Source: Lactobacillus isalae (GTDB taxonomy: Bacteria > Bacillota > Bacilli > Lactobacillales > Lactobacillaceae). Taken from it: a stretch of 64,000 bases of DNA. The stretch spans positions 992,001 to 1,056,000 of the forward strand of contig NZ_OX443569.1 in assembly GCF_947539375.1 (NCBI RefSeq), read 5' to 3'. This document shows, piece by piece, positions 52,879-61,516 of this stretch. The notes under the pieces were generated by a model, which was not told the origin of the DNA, did no database searches, and saw only the letters and a program-made list of their open reading frames with translations. The translations under genes were made by a program, and so were the position numbers. Within the stretch, counting starts at the first letter, position 1, and every line of letters starts with the position of its first letter.

Positions 52879-54330
52879 CTAGTCTTTAATAAACTCTTTA
52901 TATCCCTTATCATATAGAGTCACAGTAAACTGCGCACCCTTTCCTGGTTCTGAATCAACATCAATCTTACCACCATGCTGCTTAATTAAAGATAATACAA
53001 TTGATAGACCTAAACCTGACTCTCCTGATCCAATTTTTGCTCTTGATGGATCAGCTTTATAGAATCTTTCAAAGATATATTTCATTTGTTTTTTGTTCAT
53101 ACCAATTCCTGTATCAGCAATTTTAAATTGAGCACCATGTTCAATTCTCTTAGCAGAAATTGTAATCTTGCCGTTTTCAGTAAACTGCAAAGCATTCTGG
53201 ACCAAATTCACCATTATTTGCGTGAATCTGTCCTTATCAGCATAAACTTCAACCTCTGATGGGCATTTTAAAATTAATTCATCATTTTTCTCAGTTGCTT
53301 TTTGTTTCATTTGCGTTAACAAATTCGTCAAAATTTCAACTGCATTAAATTTAGATTGAATCAAACTAATTTTATTATTCCTGATTTTTTCATAGTCTAA
53401 ATTTTCGTTTACCAACCTGATTAATCGCTTAGTTTCACTATGCATTAAAGCAATTGATTTTGGTTTTGCTTCTTCAGGAATTGCATCATATTCAAAGCCT
53501 TCTAGTAAGCCATTAATAGTAGTTAGCGGCGTTCGCATTTCATGGGCTGCATCAGCCATAAACTGCTCTCGACGCTTTTCTTGCGCCTTAATCTCATCAT
53601 TCGATTCTTTTAGGGCGTTCACCATAATATTAAAATTACGTGCCAAATCATCAATTTCATCGGTATCTTTATGCTTCAAATGAACATTAAAATCACCTTG
53701 TGCGACCTTCTTAGTAGCACTAGATAAAAGCTTAATCTTTCTTGAAATATAATATGACAATACAAAACTAATTAAGCCACCTATTACAAGTGAACTTAGT
53801 AAGGCTGTAACGAGATTGTGTTTTTCTCGAACAATCATTTGTTCAACATTTTGAACACGTGAGCCAATCCAAATAACCCCAACAAGTTTTCCCTTACTAC
53901 GCCAAGGAACAATGACACTCGTATAAGCATCCTTACTTGAAAAAGAATTTATTCTTCCATCTTCATGGTCATTTCTAATTCGAATAGTCTTGCCATTTTT
54001 CAGCTGCTTAAACAACTTTTGTGGCAGAGCCCAATTCATTGTTGTTTCTGGATAAACTTGCCTATTTTTATTATTAAAAATGCGAAGATTTACATCTTCG
54101 CCTTCCATTACAACTTGTAAATTTTTTAAAAATTTAGCATCTAATTCATGTCGAGGATTATCTTTAGCTAAAGCCAATTTTCCAATTGAAGTTCCATAGC
54201 CTTCTAGACGTGAATAGCTTTGAGAATAAGCTTGAATCGTTGCAAAGTGAATCGTCGATGAGCCAATAATTACAATACTAGTAACAATTACTAGCAGGAA
54301 ACCTAACATTTCTTGATAGAATAATTTCAA
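52879..54330 (-). CDS. Sensor histidine kinase
   Basis: This is a membrane sensor kinase of 483 residues: membrane segment 1 (about 9-30), an extracellular sensing domain (31-171), membrane segment 2 (about 172-195), a HAMP linker, the dimerisation domain with phosphoacceptor His263 (ADAAHEMRTPLTT), and the ATPase domain with N box MVNLVQNALQFTENG, G1 DTGIGM and G2 GSGESGLGLSI. It lies 3 bp after its response regulator gene. The ligand is unknown. The envelope-gene setting suggests cell-wall stress, which is inference. Confidence 0.94.
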   Translation of the reverse strand: MKLFYQEMLGFLLVIVTSIVIIGSSTIHFATIQAYSQSYSRLEGYGTSIGKLALAKDNPRHELDAKFLKNLQVVMEGEDVNLRIFNNKNRQVYPETTMNWALPQKLFKQLKNGKTIRIRNDHEDGRINSFSSKDAYTSVIVPWRSKGKLVGVIWIGSRVQNVEQMIVREKHNLVTALLSSLVIGGLISFVLSYYISRKIKLLSSATKKVAQGDFNVHLKHKDTDEIDDLARNFNIMVNALKESNDEIKAQEKRREQFMADAAHEMRTPLTTINGLLEGFEYDAIPEEAKPKSIALMHSETKRLIRLVNENLDYEKIRNNKISLIQSKFNAVEILTNLLTQMKQKATEKNDELILKCPSEVEVYADKDRFTQIMVNLVQNALQFTENGKITISAKRIEHGAQFKIADTGIGMNKKQMKYIFERFYKADPSRAKIGSGESGLGLSIVLSLIKQHGGKIDVDSEPGKGAQFTVTLYDKGYKEFIKD

Positions 54331-54333
54331 CTT

Positions 54334-55044
54334 CTATACCTCAGAATCGTCAAACTTATAGCCTACACCCCAAACAGTTTGAACTACTTGTGGACCAGCT
54401 TTTTCTAATTTTTGACGGAGCTTTTTAATGTGAGCATCAACAGTACGCTCTTCACCAAAAAACTCATATCCCCAAACTAATTCTAAAAGTTTATCTCTTG
54501 AAAAAACCTGTTTTGGTTTTTGAGCCATAGTATAAAGCAAATTAAATTCTTTAGGTGTTAAGCCGGCAACAATATTATCATCAAATCGTACTTCTCGACG
54601 GTCCTCTGAGATCTTTAAATGCTTTGTCACTACATCATACTTTAAGCCATTAGAAGCATGCATATCCTTTTCTAAGTGACTTCTACGGTATAATGCTTTA
54701 ATTCGAGCAATCAATGCTAATGGACTAAATGGCTTAGTAACATACTCATCTGCACCAATACCTAAACCCAAAATTTGATCAGTTTCTGAATCTCGAGCTG
54801 TCAACATAATGATTGGAATTGAAAGCGAAATAGCTCTAATTTCTTTAGCTACTTCCATCCCATCTTTTTTGGGTAAGTTAAGATCTAGCGTAACAATGTC
54901 GTAGGAATCTGAATTTGCTTTAAACATTTCAACAGCCTCTACGCCATCTTTAGCTATATCAACATCCCATTGTTCTTTACTAAAGAACATCTTCATCATT
55001 TCTGCAACTGAATTATCATCTTCGACCATTAATATCTTTAGCAT
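54334..55044 (-). CDS. OmpR/PhoB-family response regulator
   Basis: The 236-residue protein has an N-terminal receiver (acidic pocket VEDD, phospho-acceptor Asp54 in VTLDLNLPKKDG, Thr in MLTARD, Lys in VTKPFSP) and a winged-helix DNA-binding domain (LTPKEFNLLYTMAQKPKQVFSRDKLLELVWGYEFFGEERTVDAHIKKLRQKL). Its ATG overlaps the stop codon of the preceding SdpI-like gene (TAATG), so all three may be one unit. Confidence 0.95.
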   Translation of the reverse strand: MLKILMVEDDNSVAEMMKMFFSKEQWDVDIAKDGVEAVEMFKANSDSYDIVTLDLNLPKKDGMEVAKEIRAISLSIPIIMLTARDSETDQILGLGIGADEYVTKPFSPLALIARIKALYRRSHLEKDMHASNGLKYDVVTKHLKISEDRREVRFDDNIVAGLTPKEFNLLYTMAQKPKQVFSRDKLLELVWGYEFFGEERTVDAHIKKLRQKLEKAGPQVVQTVWGVGYKFDDSEV

Positions 55045-55436
55045 TATTTGTCCTTAAATCCCTTTACTCTAGTATGTTTAATTTTATCTGGTTCAACATA
55101 ATCATGAGGCAATTCATGACGAGCACGTAAAAAAGCCTGTAATTTCTTTTCAGTTAAGATTATTGGAGCCAAAATAAACAAATAAAAAGTAAGCAACCAG
55201 ATCAAAAAATAGCGATCCCAATGCAATAAATGAATACCTAAACCTAATAAAAACTGGATTAATCCAAATAGCATAAAGTAATTTCTTGCTACTTTTTGGG
55301 CATATTTATAACTAGCTTCATTAACCGAAGCCAAATATGACATATATCCATAAACTTGATTAGGATTAGGAGAAGGAGCAATTAGCCAAATGACTCCGAT
55401 TACAAACATTATTACCCCGCAACCAATATATATCAT
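55044..55436 (-). CDS. SdpI/YhfL-like membrane protein
   Basis: This is a 130-residue protein with four hydrophobic segments (starting MIYIGCGVIMFVIGVIWLIAP) and a basic C-terminal tail (KIKHTRVKGFKDK). The WLIAPSPNPNQVYGYMSYLASVNEASYKYAQK segment resembles the SdpI family, which in Bacillus is an immunity and signalling protein. The ATG at 55436 lies 8 bases after GGAG; the longer start six codons earlier has no ribosome binding site. Overlap with the response regulator gene suggests that it feeds this system or is controlled by it. Confidence 0.75.
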   Translation of the reverse strand: MIYIGCGVIMFVIGVIWLIAPSPNPNQVYGYMSYLASVNEASYKYAQKVARNYFMLFGLIQFLLGLGIHLLHWDRYFLIWLLTFYLFILAPIILTEKKLQAFLRARHELPHDYVEPDKIKHTRVKGFKDK

Positions 55437-55460
55437 TTGACCAACTCCATTCATTTAAAC

Positions 55461-56426
55461 TTATTCTTTACCAGGAGCTGAAATTACTAAACGTAAGTTA
55501 CCGCTAAAACTAAAGTCTTTAATTTCATTAGGGATAATAAAATTGCTTCCCAACTTAATGTCATATTCTTTACCATCGGCAATAAACTTACCATTACCTT
55601 TAATTACAGATACCAAAAGATAAGGATGATCCTTTAAACTCCAATTAAATTCTCCATCAACATCAATTTGCCACAAGTAAAAATGTGGTGACATTGGTGG
55701 TTGAGCCAAAGTAGTAATCTTAGCATCTCCAATTGTTTCAGAAGTAATGTTCAGCTTTGGATCTTTATGTGGTACTTGAATAGTATCAAGAGATTGCTTA
55801 ATATGCAACTCTCTCTTCTTACCAATCTTCTTATCTACTCGGTCCCAATCATACAATCTATAGGTTACATCACTTGATTGTTGTGTTTCAATAACCATAA
55901 TACCTTTAGTTAATGCGTGAACAGTACCAGAAGGAACATATAAAAAATCTCCTTCTTTTACTGGTACGTAACGTAGAAGTTTTGACCACTTTCCATTTTT
56001 AATCCAATCTTCTAGTTCTTCCTTACTTTTTGCGTTGTGCCCATAAATCAGTTTAGCACCAGGTTCAGCATGAAGCACGTACCAACTTTCAGTTTTTCCT
56101 GAATCGTTTTCATGAATTTTAGCATATTCATCATCTGGGTGCACTTGAACAGATAAATTATCATTTGCATCTAAGAATTTAACTAATAAGGGAAATTCTT
56201 TAGCTTTTGGATTACCAAACAATTCTGGATGTTCCAAATATACTTCTCTTAATGTCTTTCCTTTTAACGGTCCTTCATTAACAGTTGAAGCGTCATCTTT
56301 ATAGCCAGATATTACCCAAGCCTCTCCAACTTTTCCATCAGGAATGTCATATCCTAAAACAGTATTTAATTTGCGACCACCCCAAATTTTTGGTCTAAAG
56401 TATGGTGTTAAAAATAATGGTTCCAT
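55461..56426 (-). CDS. manA: Mannose-6-phosphate isomerase, class I (ManA)
   Basis: This zinc enzyme interconverts fructose-6-phosphate and mannose-6-phosphate. The 321 residues are the short Firmicute type. Zinc-binding residues are in QVHPDDEYAKIHENDSGKTESWYVL and PSGTVHAL. The ribosome binding site GAGGTGA is part of the 3' arm of a terminator-like hairpin just upstream, so translation may be restrained when that hairpin forms. Confidence 0.95.
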   Translation of the reverse strand: MEPLFLTPYFRPKIWGGRKLNTVLGYDIPDGKVGEAWVISGYKDDASTVNEGPLKGKTLREVYLEHPELFGNPKAKEFPLLVKFLDANDNLSVQVHPDDEYAKIHENDSGKTESWYVLHAEPGAKLIYGHNAKSKEELEDWIKNGKWSKLLRYVPVKEGDFLYVPSGTVHALTKGIMVIETQQSSDVTYRLYDWDRVDKKIGKKRELHIKQSLDTIQVPHKDPKLNITSETIGDAKITTLAQPPMSPHFYLWQIDVDGEFNWSLKDHPYLLVSVIKGNGKFIADGKEYDIKLGSNFIIPNEIKDFSFSGNLRLVISAPGKE

Positions 56427-56430
56427 AAAA

Positions 56431-56471
56431 AAATCACCTCAATAAAAGTATATATCTTTTTGAGATGATTT
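56431..56471 (-). terminator. Terminator-like hairpin that also contains the manA ribosome binding site
   Basis: On the minus strand, AAATCATCTCAA (56471-56460) pairs with TTGAGGTGATTT (56442-56431, one G-U pair), followed by T6 and then the manA ATG. It can terminate the aminotransferase transcript. The 3' arm holds the GAGGTGA Shine-Dalgarno of manA. Confidence 0.75.
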
Positions 56472-56486
56472 TGAAACCACTTTCAG

Positions 56487-57653
56487 CTATTTTTTTGAAT
56501 ATTTTTTAATTCCAGTAATTAATCGATTAATCCCATCTTTTATCATTGAAATTGGGGATGCAAGATTCAACCTTAAAAAGGTTTTACCGTTACCACGATA
56601 AATGCTACCTGGTGAAACAATTAAACCAGTTTCTCTTCTAATATAATCAGCTAATTCTTGACTATTTTGTGAGATTTCACTCACATCTAACCACATTAAA
56701 TAAGTTGCAGGACCAGAAACAATTTTTATATCTTTTAACTGTTTAGTTATTTCCTTTTCAGCATAAGCAAAATTATTATCAATTACCGCTAATAACTCAT
56801 GCATCCAATTAAATCCTTCCGTATAAGCCGCAATTGTCGCTGGAATAGCTAAAAGATTAGGTTCAGCTAGTTCATCGCTATTTAATCCACGATTAACGAT
56901 ATCACGTAAATTATTATCAGGAATAATCACAGTTGCGGCATGAAGGGCAGCAACATTAAAAGTTTTACTTGGAGATACCAAACTAATTACATTGCTTCTT
57001 AAGGATTCAGTAATAGAAAAAGCAGGTGTATATTTGACATTATTACGCACTAAGTCCCCATGAATCTCATCAGACAAAAGAATTACATGGTTTTCTTGAC
57101 ATAAAGAAGCAATTCTTTCCACTTCGCTCTTTTTCCATACAATTCCTGTAGGATTGTGCGGATTACAGAAAATCATCAAAGTAGTTAAAGGATTAGCCAG
57201 CTTTTCTTCCAAATCTTGCCAATCAATTTCATACTTCCCTTTACTATAAGTTAAATCACTTGATAATACATGTCGGCCATTATTTTCAATAGAATTATAA
57301 AAAATATTGTACACCGGCTCTTGAACCAATACATTATCACCTATATGAGAAATACGTCTAACAATTGAGGAAATAGCTGGTACAACTCCAGTAGCAAAAA
57401 TCATCCAACTTGGATCGGCATCTGCACCATGCTCTAATTGATACCAATGACTTACTGCATTAAAATAATCGGCTCCTGCTTCTTCATAGCCAAAGGCTCC
57501 TAGTTCAAGTTTTTCACGCATTGCTAAAACAATCTCAGGTGCTGTTTTAAAATCCATATCTGCAATTGACATTGGTAATTCACTATCTTTAACATTCCAC
57601 TTAACTGAATCTGTATGTCGCCGATTTATCACGGTTGTAAAATCATAGTTCAA
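56487..57653 (-). CDS. PatB/MalY-type PLP aminotransferase / cystathionine beta-lyase
   Basis: This is a fold-type I PLP enzyme of 388 residues. The visible motifs are the PLP-lysine SPSKTFNVAAL, the NPHNPTG loop, LSDEIHGDLV and the C-terminal arginine region FLRLNLASP. The N-terminus (RRHTDSVKWNV...LPMSIADMDFKTAPEI) is that of the MalY/PatB group, which cleaves C-S bonds of cystathionine. It follows the DUF3737 gene by 2 bp. Whether it acts as lyase or aminotransferase is not visible in sequence. Confidence 0.92.
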   Translation of the reverse strand: MNYDFTTVINRRHTDSVKWNVKDSELPMSIADMDFKTAPEIVLAMREKLELGAFGYEEAGADYFNAVSHWYQLEHGADADPSWMIFATGVVPAISSIVRRISHIGDNVLVQEPVYNIFYNSIENNGRHVLSSDLTYSKGKYEIDWQDLEEKLANPLTTLMIFCNPHNPTGIVWKKSEVERIASLCQENHVILLSDEIHGDLVRNNVKYTPAFSITESLRSNVISLVSPSKTFNVAALHAATVIIPDNNLRDIVNRGLNSDELAEPNLLAIPATIAAYTEGFNWMHELLAVIDNNFAYAEKEITKQLKDIKIVSGPATYLMWLDVSEISQNSQELADYIRRETGLIVSPGSIYRGNGKTFLRLNLASPISMIKDGINRLITGIKKYSKK

Positions 57654-57655
57654 TT

Positions 57656-58546
57656 TTATTCACCCTCTTGATTTTGATCAGAAACTGAAACTTTTTTATC
57701 GATTGCTTCCTCAGAGATAATCTTAGTATCACGAGGATCCATCTTTGCTGGATCAATAATTAATGTTTCAATCTTCTTCGCTTTAATTACTCCAGAAATA
57801 GGATTTTTAACGCTCGTAATCTTACTCTTGATAATTGCGTTAATGTTACTACATTTTTCAAAGGCTAAAGTCGTCTGATTTAAAATACAGTTTTCTAAAG
57901 TAACATGATCCATGTAGCAAAGTCCTTGATCACTTTCAATAGTACAATCTCTGAAAATAATATTGCTACTATTCCAGCTTAAATATTCCCCATCTATTTG
58001 ACAATTAATTAAAGTTACATTCTCACAATTCCAAAATGCATCTTTAGATACAAAACTACAATTTTTGCAGACAATATTTTTAGCACCATCAAAAACATAG
58101 TTTCCAATCACGCGCACATTTTCCATATAGATGTCAGAACTGTCTTTTCCAAAATAATCGCCATTAATCTCAGTATTTTTAATAGTAATATCCTCACAAG
58201 TCCACATTGTTTCTTCAGCATCAGAAAAAAATACGTGATCTAAAGAAACATGTTTACATCTTCTAAATAATTTAGGAGCCTGCAAATTGGAGTTTTTAAT
58301 TGAAATATTATTAGTGTACCAAATACCACTTCTAGACATTGTTTCAAATGTGCTATTAGTAACTTTAATATTGTTTGAATACCATAAAGGATATTTATAT
58401 TTAAAAATATTAGACTTTATTTCCAAATCCTGCGTTTCTTTTAGCGGCGATTCTCCTTCACCGAACGTAACATTCTCTAAAATTGTGTTAGAAAGGCCAT
58501 ATAAAGCTCTTTCTCCTTCGAAATATTTTTCATTAATTTCTTGCAT
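57656..58546 (-). CDS. DUF3737 family beta-helix protein
   Basis: This is a 296-residue soluble protein made of repeated, Asn- and Cys-rich turns (SNIFKYKYPLWYSNNIKVTNSTFETMSRSGIWYTNNISIKNSN, IENCTIES-like repeats), the look of a right-handed parallel beta helix. I recognise it as DUF3737, common in lactobacilli and streptococci. No catalytic motif is evident. It is coupled to the PatB-like gene (2-bp gap), which suggests a shared role, but there is no evidence what. Confidence 0.82.
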   Translation of the reverse strand: MQEINEKYFEGERALYGLSNTILENVTFGEGESPLKETQDLEIKSNIFKYKYPLWYSNNIKVTNSTFETMSRSGIWYTNNISIKNSNLQAPKLFRRCKHVSLDHVFFSDAEETMWTCEDITIKNTEINGDYFGKDSSDIYMENVRVIGNYVFDGAKNIVCKNCSFVSKDAFWNCENVTLINCQIDGEYLSWNSSNIIFRDCTIESDQGLCYMDHVTLENCILNQTTLAFEKCSNINAIIKSKITSVKNPISGVIKAKKIETLIIDPAKMDPRDTKIISEEAIDKKVSVSDQNQEGE

Positions 58547-58755
58547 AAATTTCCTCTTTATTAAACTCTTTCAAATATTTAGTCTAAATTATGAAAAGTA
58601 AATGTCTAATATTTGCTAAGCATAATGAAATATATTTTTATGCTATAGATTGGCTTTTCACCACGATTACTTTTCAAATTTATTATAGGGAAAAGATAAT
58701 TTTGAGAAAATTTACAGTTTTTCATACTAGAATAAATTATATTTATAGCAAAAAA

Positions 58756-58780
58756 AGATGAGTCATATTAAAACTCATCT
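58756..58780 (-). terminator. Terminator after the inulosucrase gene
   Basis: AGATGAGT and ACTCATCT form the stem and are followed by TTTTTTTGC on the minus strand. Confidence 0.88.
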
Positions 58781-58792
58781 TTTTTTATAAAT

Positions 58793-61177
58793 TTAGTTAT
58801 TACGCTTGCGTTTTGAAATACCCGCTAAACCGATAGCTCCTAACATTGAGCTTACAGCACCTAAAATTGCTGCAGCAATACCATCTTTAGCTCCTGCCTT
58901 TGGAAGTTCTGACTGAGTAGTTTTCTTAACGGGGGTAGTTGGAACTTCTGGAGTACGTGGTGTATCCGGTGTATTTGGCGTTGTTGGTGTATCCGGTGTG
59001 TCAGGTGTATCTGGTGTTGTTGGTATATCCGGAATGTCTGGCGTATCTGGTGGTGTCACAGGTTGATGTGGCTTTAAGTTATATCCACCAATTAAATCCC
59101 AGTCAACTGGTTTACCCCATTCGCCAGGAAGTGCAGCACTATTTGGAGCATCCTTTTCAAGTATACCCATCATATCTGCATTTTCACTACTATCATCCCA
59201 AATCCAATCACCCTGATTTGTCATTTTAGCTAAAACTGTAGTAGTGTTATCTGGATTGATTTGAATCAAGAAACTTGGTGCCCAAGTTGCATGCATACCC
59301 TTCCCAGCAACTTCACCACGGTTAGTAATGTAGGAAGTGATTAAGAGTTGATCATCTCTTCCTTCTACTGGAACTGCATAGTATGAGTAAGTAGCAGTAC
59401 GCCAGTTAGCTGGTACAGAAGCAGTCAAAACAACGCCAGATTCGTTCAATGGAACATATCCATGAGTTAAGTTATCAGAAACATATCCAATCATTGCAAC
59501 GTTATCGCCGACTGCTTTGTTAGTTGCCATCCAAGCGTCATCGTTACTACCACGGTTCAATCTAGTAGCAGCAAATAGATAGTACTTGTTACCTAAGCGA
59601 ACAACATCAGGACGTTCAATTTCATCACTTACCATTGGTGAGCTAACAAGTGGAGTATAAACTTTTTCAACACTAGGATTCTTAGTATCATTGTTCAACT
59701 TGATGATACCAATAGCAGCGTTTGACCATTTTGCTCTGTCTTTAATGTCAGAGTTAGATAAGATTTGGAAGAAATCACCCAAATTATCTTTATTAGTACC
59801 ACCATAGTTTACCCATTGATAAATTTGGTTAGCACCTTGATAGTTTTCAGTACCAGTACTTGCTTCAAAGACAAGGTAACGGTTGCCATCTTCATCATCG
59901 ATCACGTGAGCATCACGCATTGCAATGTTGTCAGCACCCTTGTTAGTCTTCTTCCATTGATCATAAGTTTGGTAGTGGTAGCCATCACCTTCAAAGACAA
60001 TATGATCGTTATCAACATGCGCAATAGAAATCTTATCTTGAGCCTTTTCAAGGTTTAAGTAAATAGTAGCGCTGGCAAGCTTTTGGTGGTTAGTATTGTT
60101 ATCACTTGTATCAACCTTAGTGTAGTAAAGTTGTACTGAACCATCTTTGTTCAAAGTTGCTGATCCAGACCATTGTTGAATAACTGGAGTGCCTAACCCA
60201 AAAATAGGACCAGCATTCTTCCAGTTATTGAAATTATTATCACCGTACTTGTTATAAAGAAGGTAAATGTGATTATCATTAGTATTTGGAACTCCCATCA
60301 TTCCGATTACTAATTGATATCCATTCCAATTAGAAACATAACCAGTCTTAGCATCTTGAACAGGCCATGAATCCCAAATTTCCAAGTCTTCTACTTTTCC
60401 AGTTTGGGCATCCAGAGTCTTAGCTGCTGGCATATTCTTGATCTTGCTTGCATTGAAGAAAGGAACAGCATAACGAGCATCTTGTTCAATTAAAGTTTTA
60501 GCAATTTTCTTAAAGTCATTGTAAGTTAATTGAGTTCCGCTCTTAGCTGCTTTAGAAAAGTTAATTTTATTTAATTCGTTAATTTGATCGTCAGTTAATT
60601 TACTAGTATCTACACCAGATTCTTTAACGATATCTTTAATTTGACCGTTTAATTCAGCTTTGTTAGAATTTGTAGCTTTTGCTGAAGTATCCTTATTTTC
60701 TTTAACTACTTCATTCTTTGAATTATCAGAGATAGTTGCTTTTTCATCTTGTTTTACTACATCATTCTTTTGAGTGTCAGCAGTTGAAGTAGAAGCTGTA
60801 TCTTCATTTTCTGCTTTATCAGTAGCTGTTTTTTCAGGAACAACTGGAGCCTTAACATCACTTACTGGTGCAGTAGCAGTTACTGTATTAGCGTTGTCTG
60901 CTTTGTTGTCCTTAGCTGAATCTGAACTTACAGTAGTCGCTTTTTCAACTGCAGTATCAGCACTTTTAGCTGAATCTGAATTTGTTTGATTTTTATTTTC
61001 ATTGTTTGTTGATGCAGTAGTTACTGCTACAGTTTGATTTTCATTAACGTTGTCTGCATTAGTAGTAGCAGCATTTACAGTGGAAGCACTTAATACAATT
61101 GCTGCTGTAGACAAGGTTCCCATTAATAAAGATTTTCCGCTTAAAGACATCTTTTTGTGATTTTTATTTTCCAACAT
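58793..61177 (-). CDS. inuJ: Inulosucrase (GH68 fructosyltransferase), secreted and wall-anchored
   Basis: This enzyme makes inulin-type fructan from sucrose outside the cell. The 794 residues have a YSIRK-less but KxGKS-type signal peptide (cleaved near VNAA), a Thr/Asn/Lys-rich variable region (about 38-180), and the GH68 five-blade propeller with nucleophile Asp269 (WDSWP), transition-state stabiliser Asp422 (MRDAH) and acid/base Glu521 (DEIERPD). A Pro-Thr-Asp repeat (about 709-748) leads to LPKAG (758-762), a hydrophobic tail and a basic end. These catalytic positions are three lower than those I recall for L. johnsonii InuJ, which supports inulosucrase; levansucrase is the alternative. 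Confidence 0.9.
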   Translation of the reverse strand: MLENKNHKKMSLSGKSLLMGTLSTAAIVLSASTVNAATTNADNVNENQTVAVTTASTNNENKNQTNSDSAKSADTAVEKATTVSSDSAKDNKADNANTVTATAPVSDVKAPVVPEKTATDKAENEDTASTSTADTQKNDVVKQDEKATISDNSKNEVVKENKDTSAKATNSNKAELNGQIKDIVKESGVDTSKLTDDQINELNKINFSKAAKSGTQLTYNDFKKIAKTLIEQDARYAVPFFNASKIKNMPAAKTLDAQTGKVEDLEIWDSWPVQDAKTGYVSNWNGYQLVIGMMGVPNTNDNHIYLLYNKYGDNNFNNWKNAGPIFGLGTPVIQQWSGSATLNKDGSVQLYYTKVDTSDNNTNHQKLASATIYLNLEKAQDKISIAHVDNDHIVFEGDGYHYQTYDQWKKTNKGADNIAMRDAHVIDDEDGNRYLVFEASTGTENYQGANQIYQWVNYGGTNKDNLGDFFQILSNSDIKDRAKWSNAAIGIIKLNNDTKNPSVEKVYTPLVSSPMVSDEIERPDVVRLGNKYYLFAATRLNRGSNDDAWMATNKAVGDNVAMIGYVSDNLTHGYVPLNESGVVLTASVPANWRTATYSYYAVPVEGRDDQLLITSYITNRGEVAGKGMHATWAPSFLIQINPDNTTTVLAKMTNQGDWIWDDSSENADMMGILEKDAPNSAALPGEWGKPVDWDLIGGYNLKPHQPVTPPDTPDIPDIPTTPDTPDTPDTPTTPNTPDTPRTPEVPTTPVKKTTQSELPKAGAKDGIAAAILGAVSSMLGAIGLAGISKRKRNN

Positions 61178-61342
61178 CTTTTCTCCTCCTACATGCTAAG
61201 CGTTTAACATTTCATCTAATAGGCTAACATCTTTTGTTATAAAAATAAATATTATTTTGAAAAAATTGTATAGATTTAAAAAGTTTGCACTTTTTCATTA
61301 AATGTTAAACGCTTATCATTTTTATATCCAAAAGCATAAAAA
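61178..61342 (-). promoter_or_regulatory. Inulosucrase promoter region with two LacI-family-like operators
   Basis: No gene is visible here. TAAGCGTTTA (61197-61206) and TAAACGCTTA (61307-61316) are the same site in opposite orientation, each with the near-palindromic centre of LacI/GalR operators (TAA-CG-TTA). They extend as exact 16-bp inverted repeats (61197-61212 and 61301-61316). Centres are 110 bp apart. The proximal site is between promoter and the GGAGGAG ribosome binding site. CcpA cre matches are poor, so a sugar-specific LacI repressor is more likely. The promoter itself is not clear. Confidence 0.7.
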
Positions 61343-61373
61343 AGACCGTATTAGATCAAATCTAATACGGTCT
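61343..61373. terminator. Strong bidirectional terminator hairpin beside the prophage junction
   Basis: GACCGTATTAGAT and ATCTAATACGGTC form a 13-bp perfect stem with a 3-base loop, flanked by A6 and T4. It is 10 bp beyond the tRNA/tmRNA-like 3' end and has the position of that gene's native terminator. Confidence 0.85.
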
Positions 61374-61383
61374 TTTCAATGAT

Positions 61384-61399
61384 TAGTGGAGATGAGGGG
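61384..61399 (-). repeat. Probable prophage attachment core: displaced 3' end of tmRNA or tRNA gene
   Basis: The minus strand reads CCCCTCATCTCCACTA. CATCTCC plus A looks like a tRNA-type acceptor 3' strand and discriminator; pairing with a GGGGATG 5' end would give G3-U70, the alanine identity pair of tmRNA and tRNA-Ala. No 5' body of such a gene is here. The prophage lysis genes lie just to the right and a terminator just to the left. Confidence 0.5.
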
Positions 61400-61516
61400 T
61401 CTCATTTTTTACATCAAATAATGTTTATTATAGATTAATCTATGCTTTTAACGGTATTTTCGCCTATTACTAAACATGGTTGTATGATTTTTTTGTATCA
61501 ATTTTGTATCAAAAAA

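Noticed and set aside
58939-59229. Plus-strand 96-codon ORF opposite the inulosucrase tail
   Set aside because: It is the antisense of the Pro-Thr-Asp repeat, which keeps a frame open by its periodicity.
61301-61316. CcpA cre site upstream of the inulosucrase
   Set aside because: Aligned at the central CG it mismatches the cre consensus at the outer TG and CA positions. A LacI-type repressor is a better fit.
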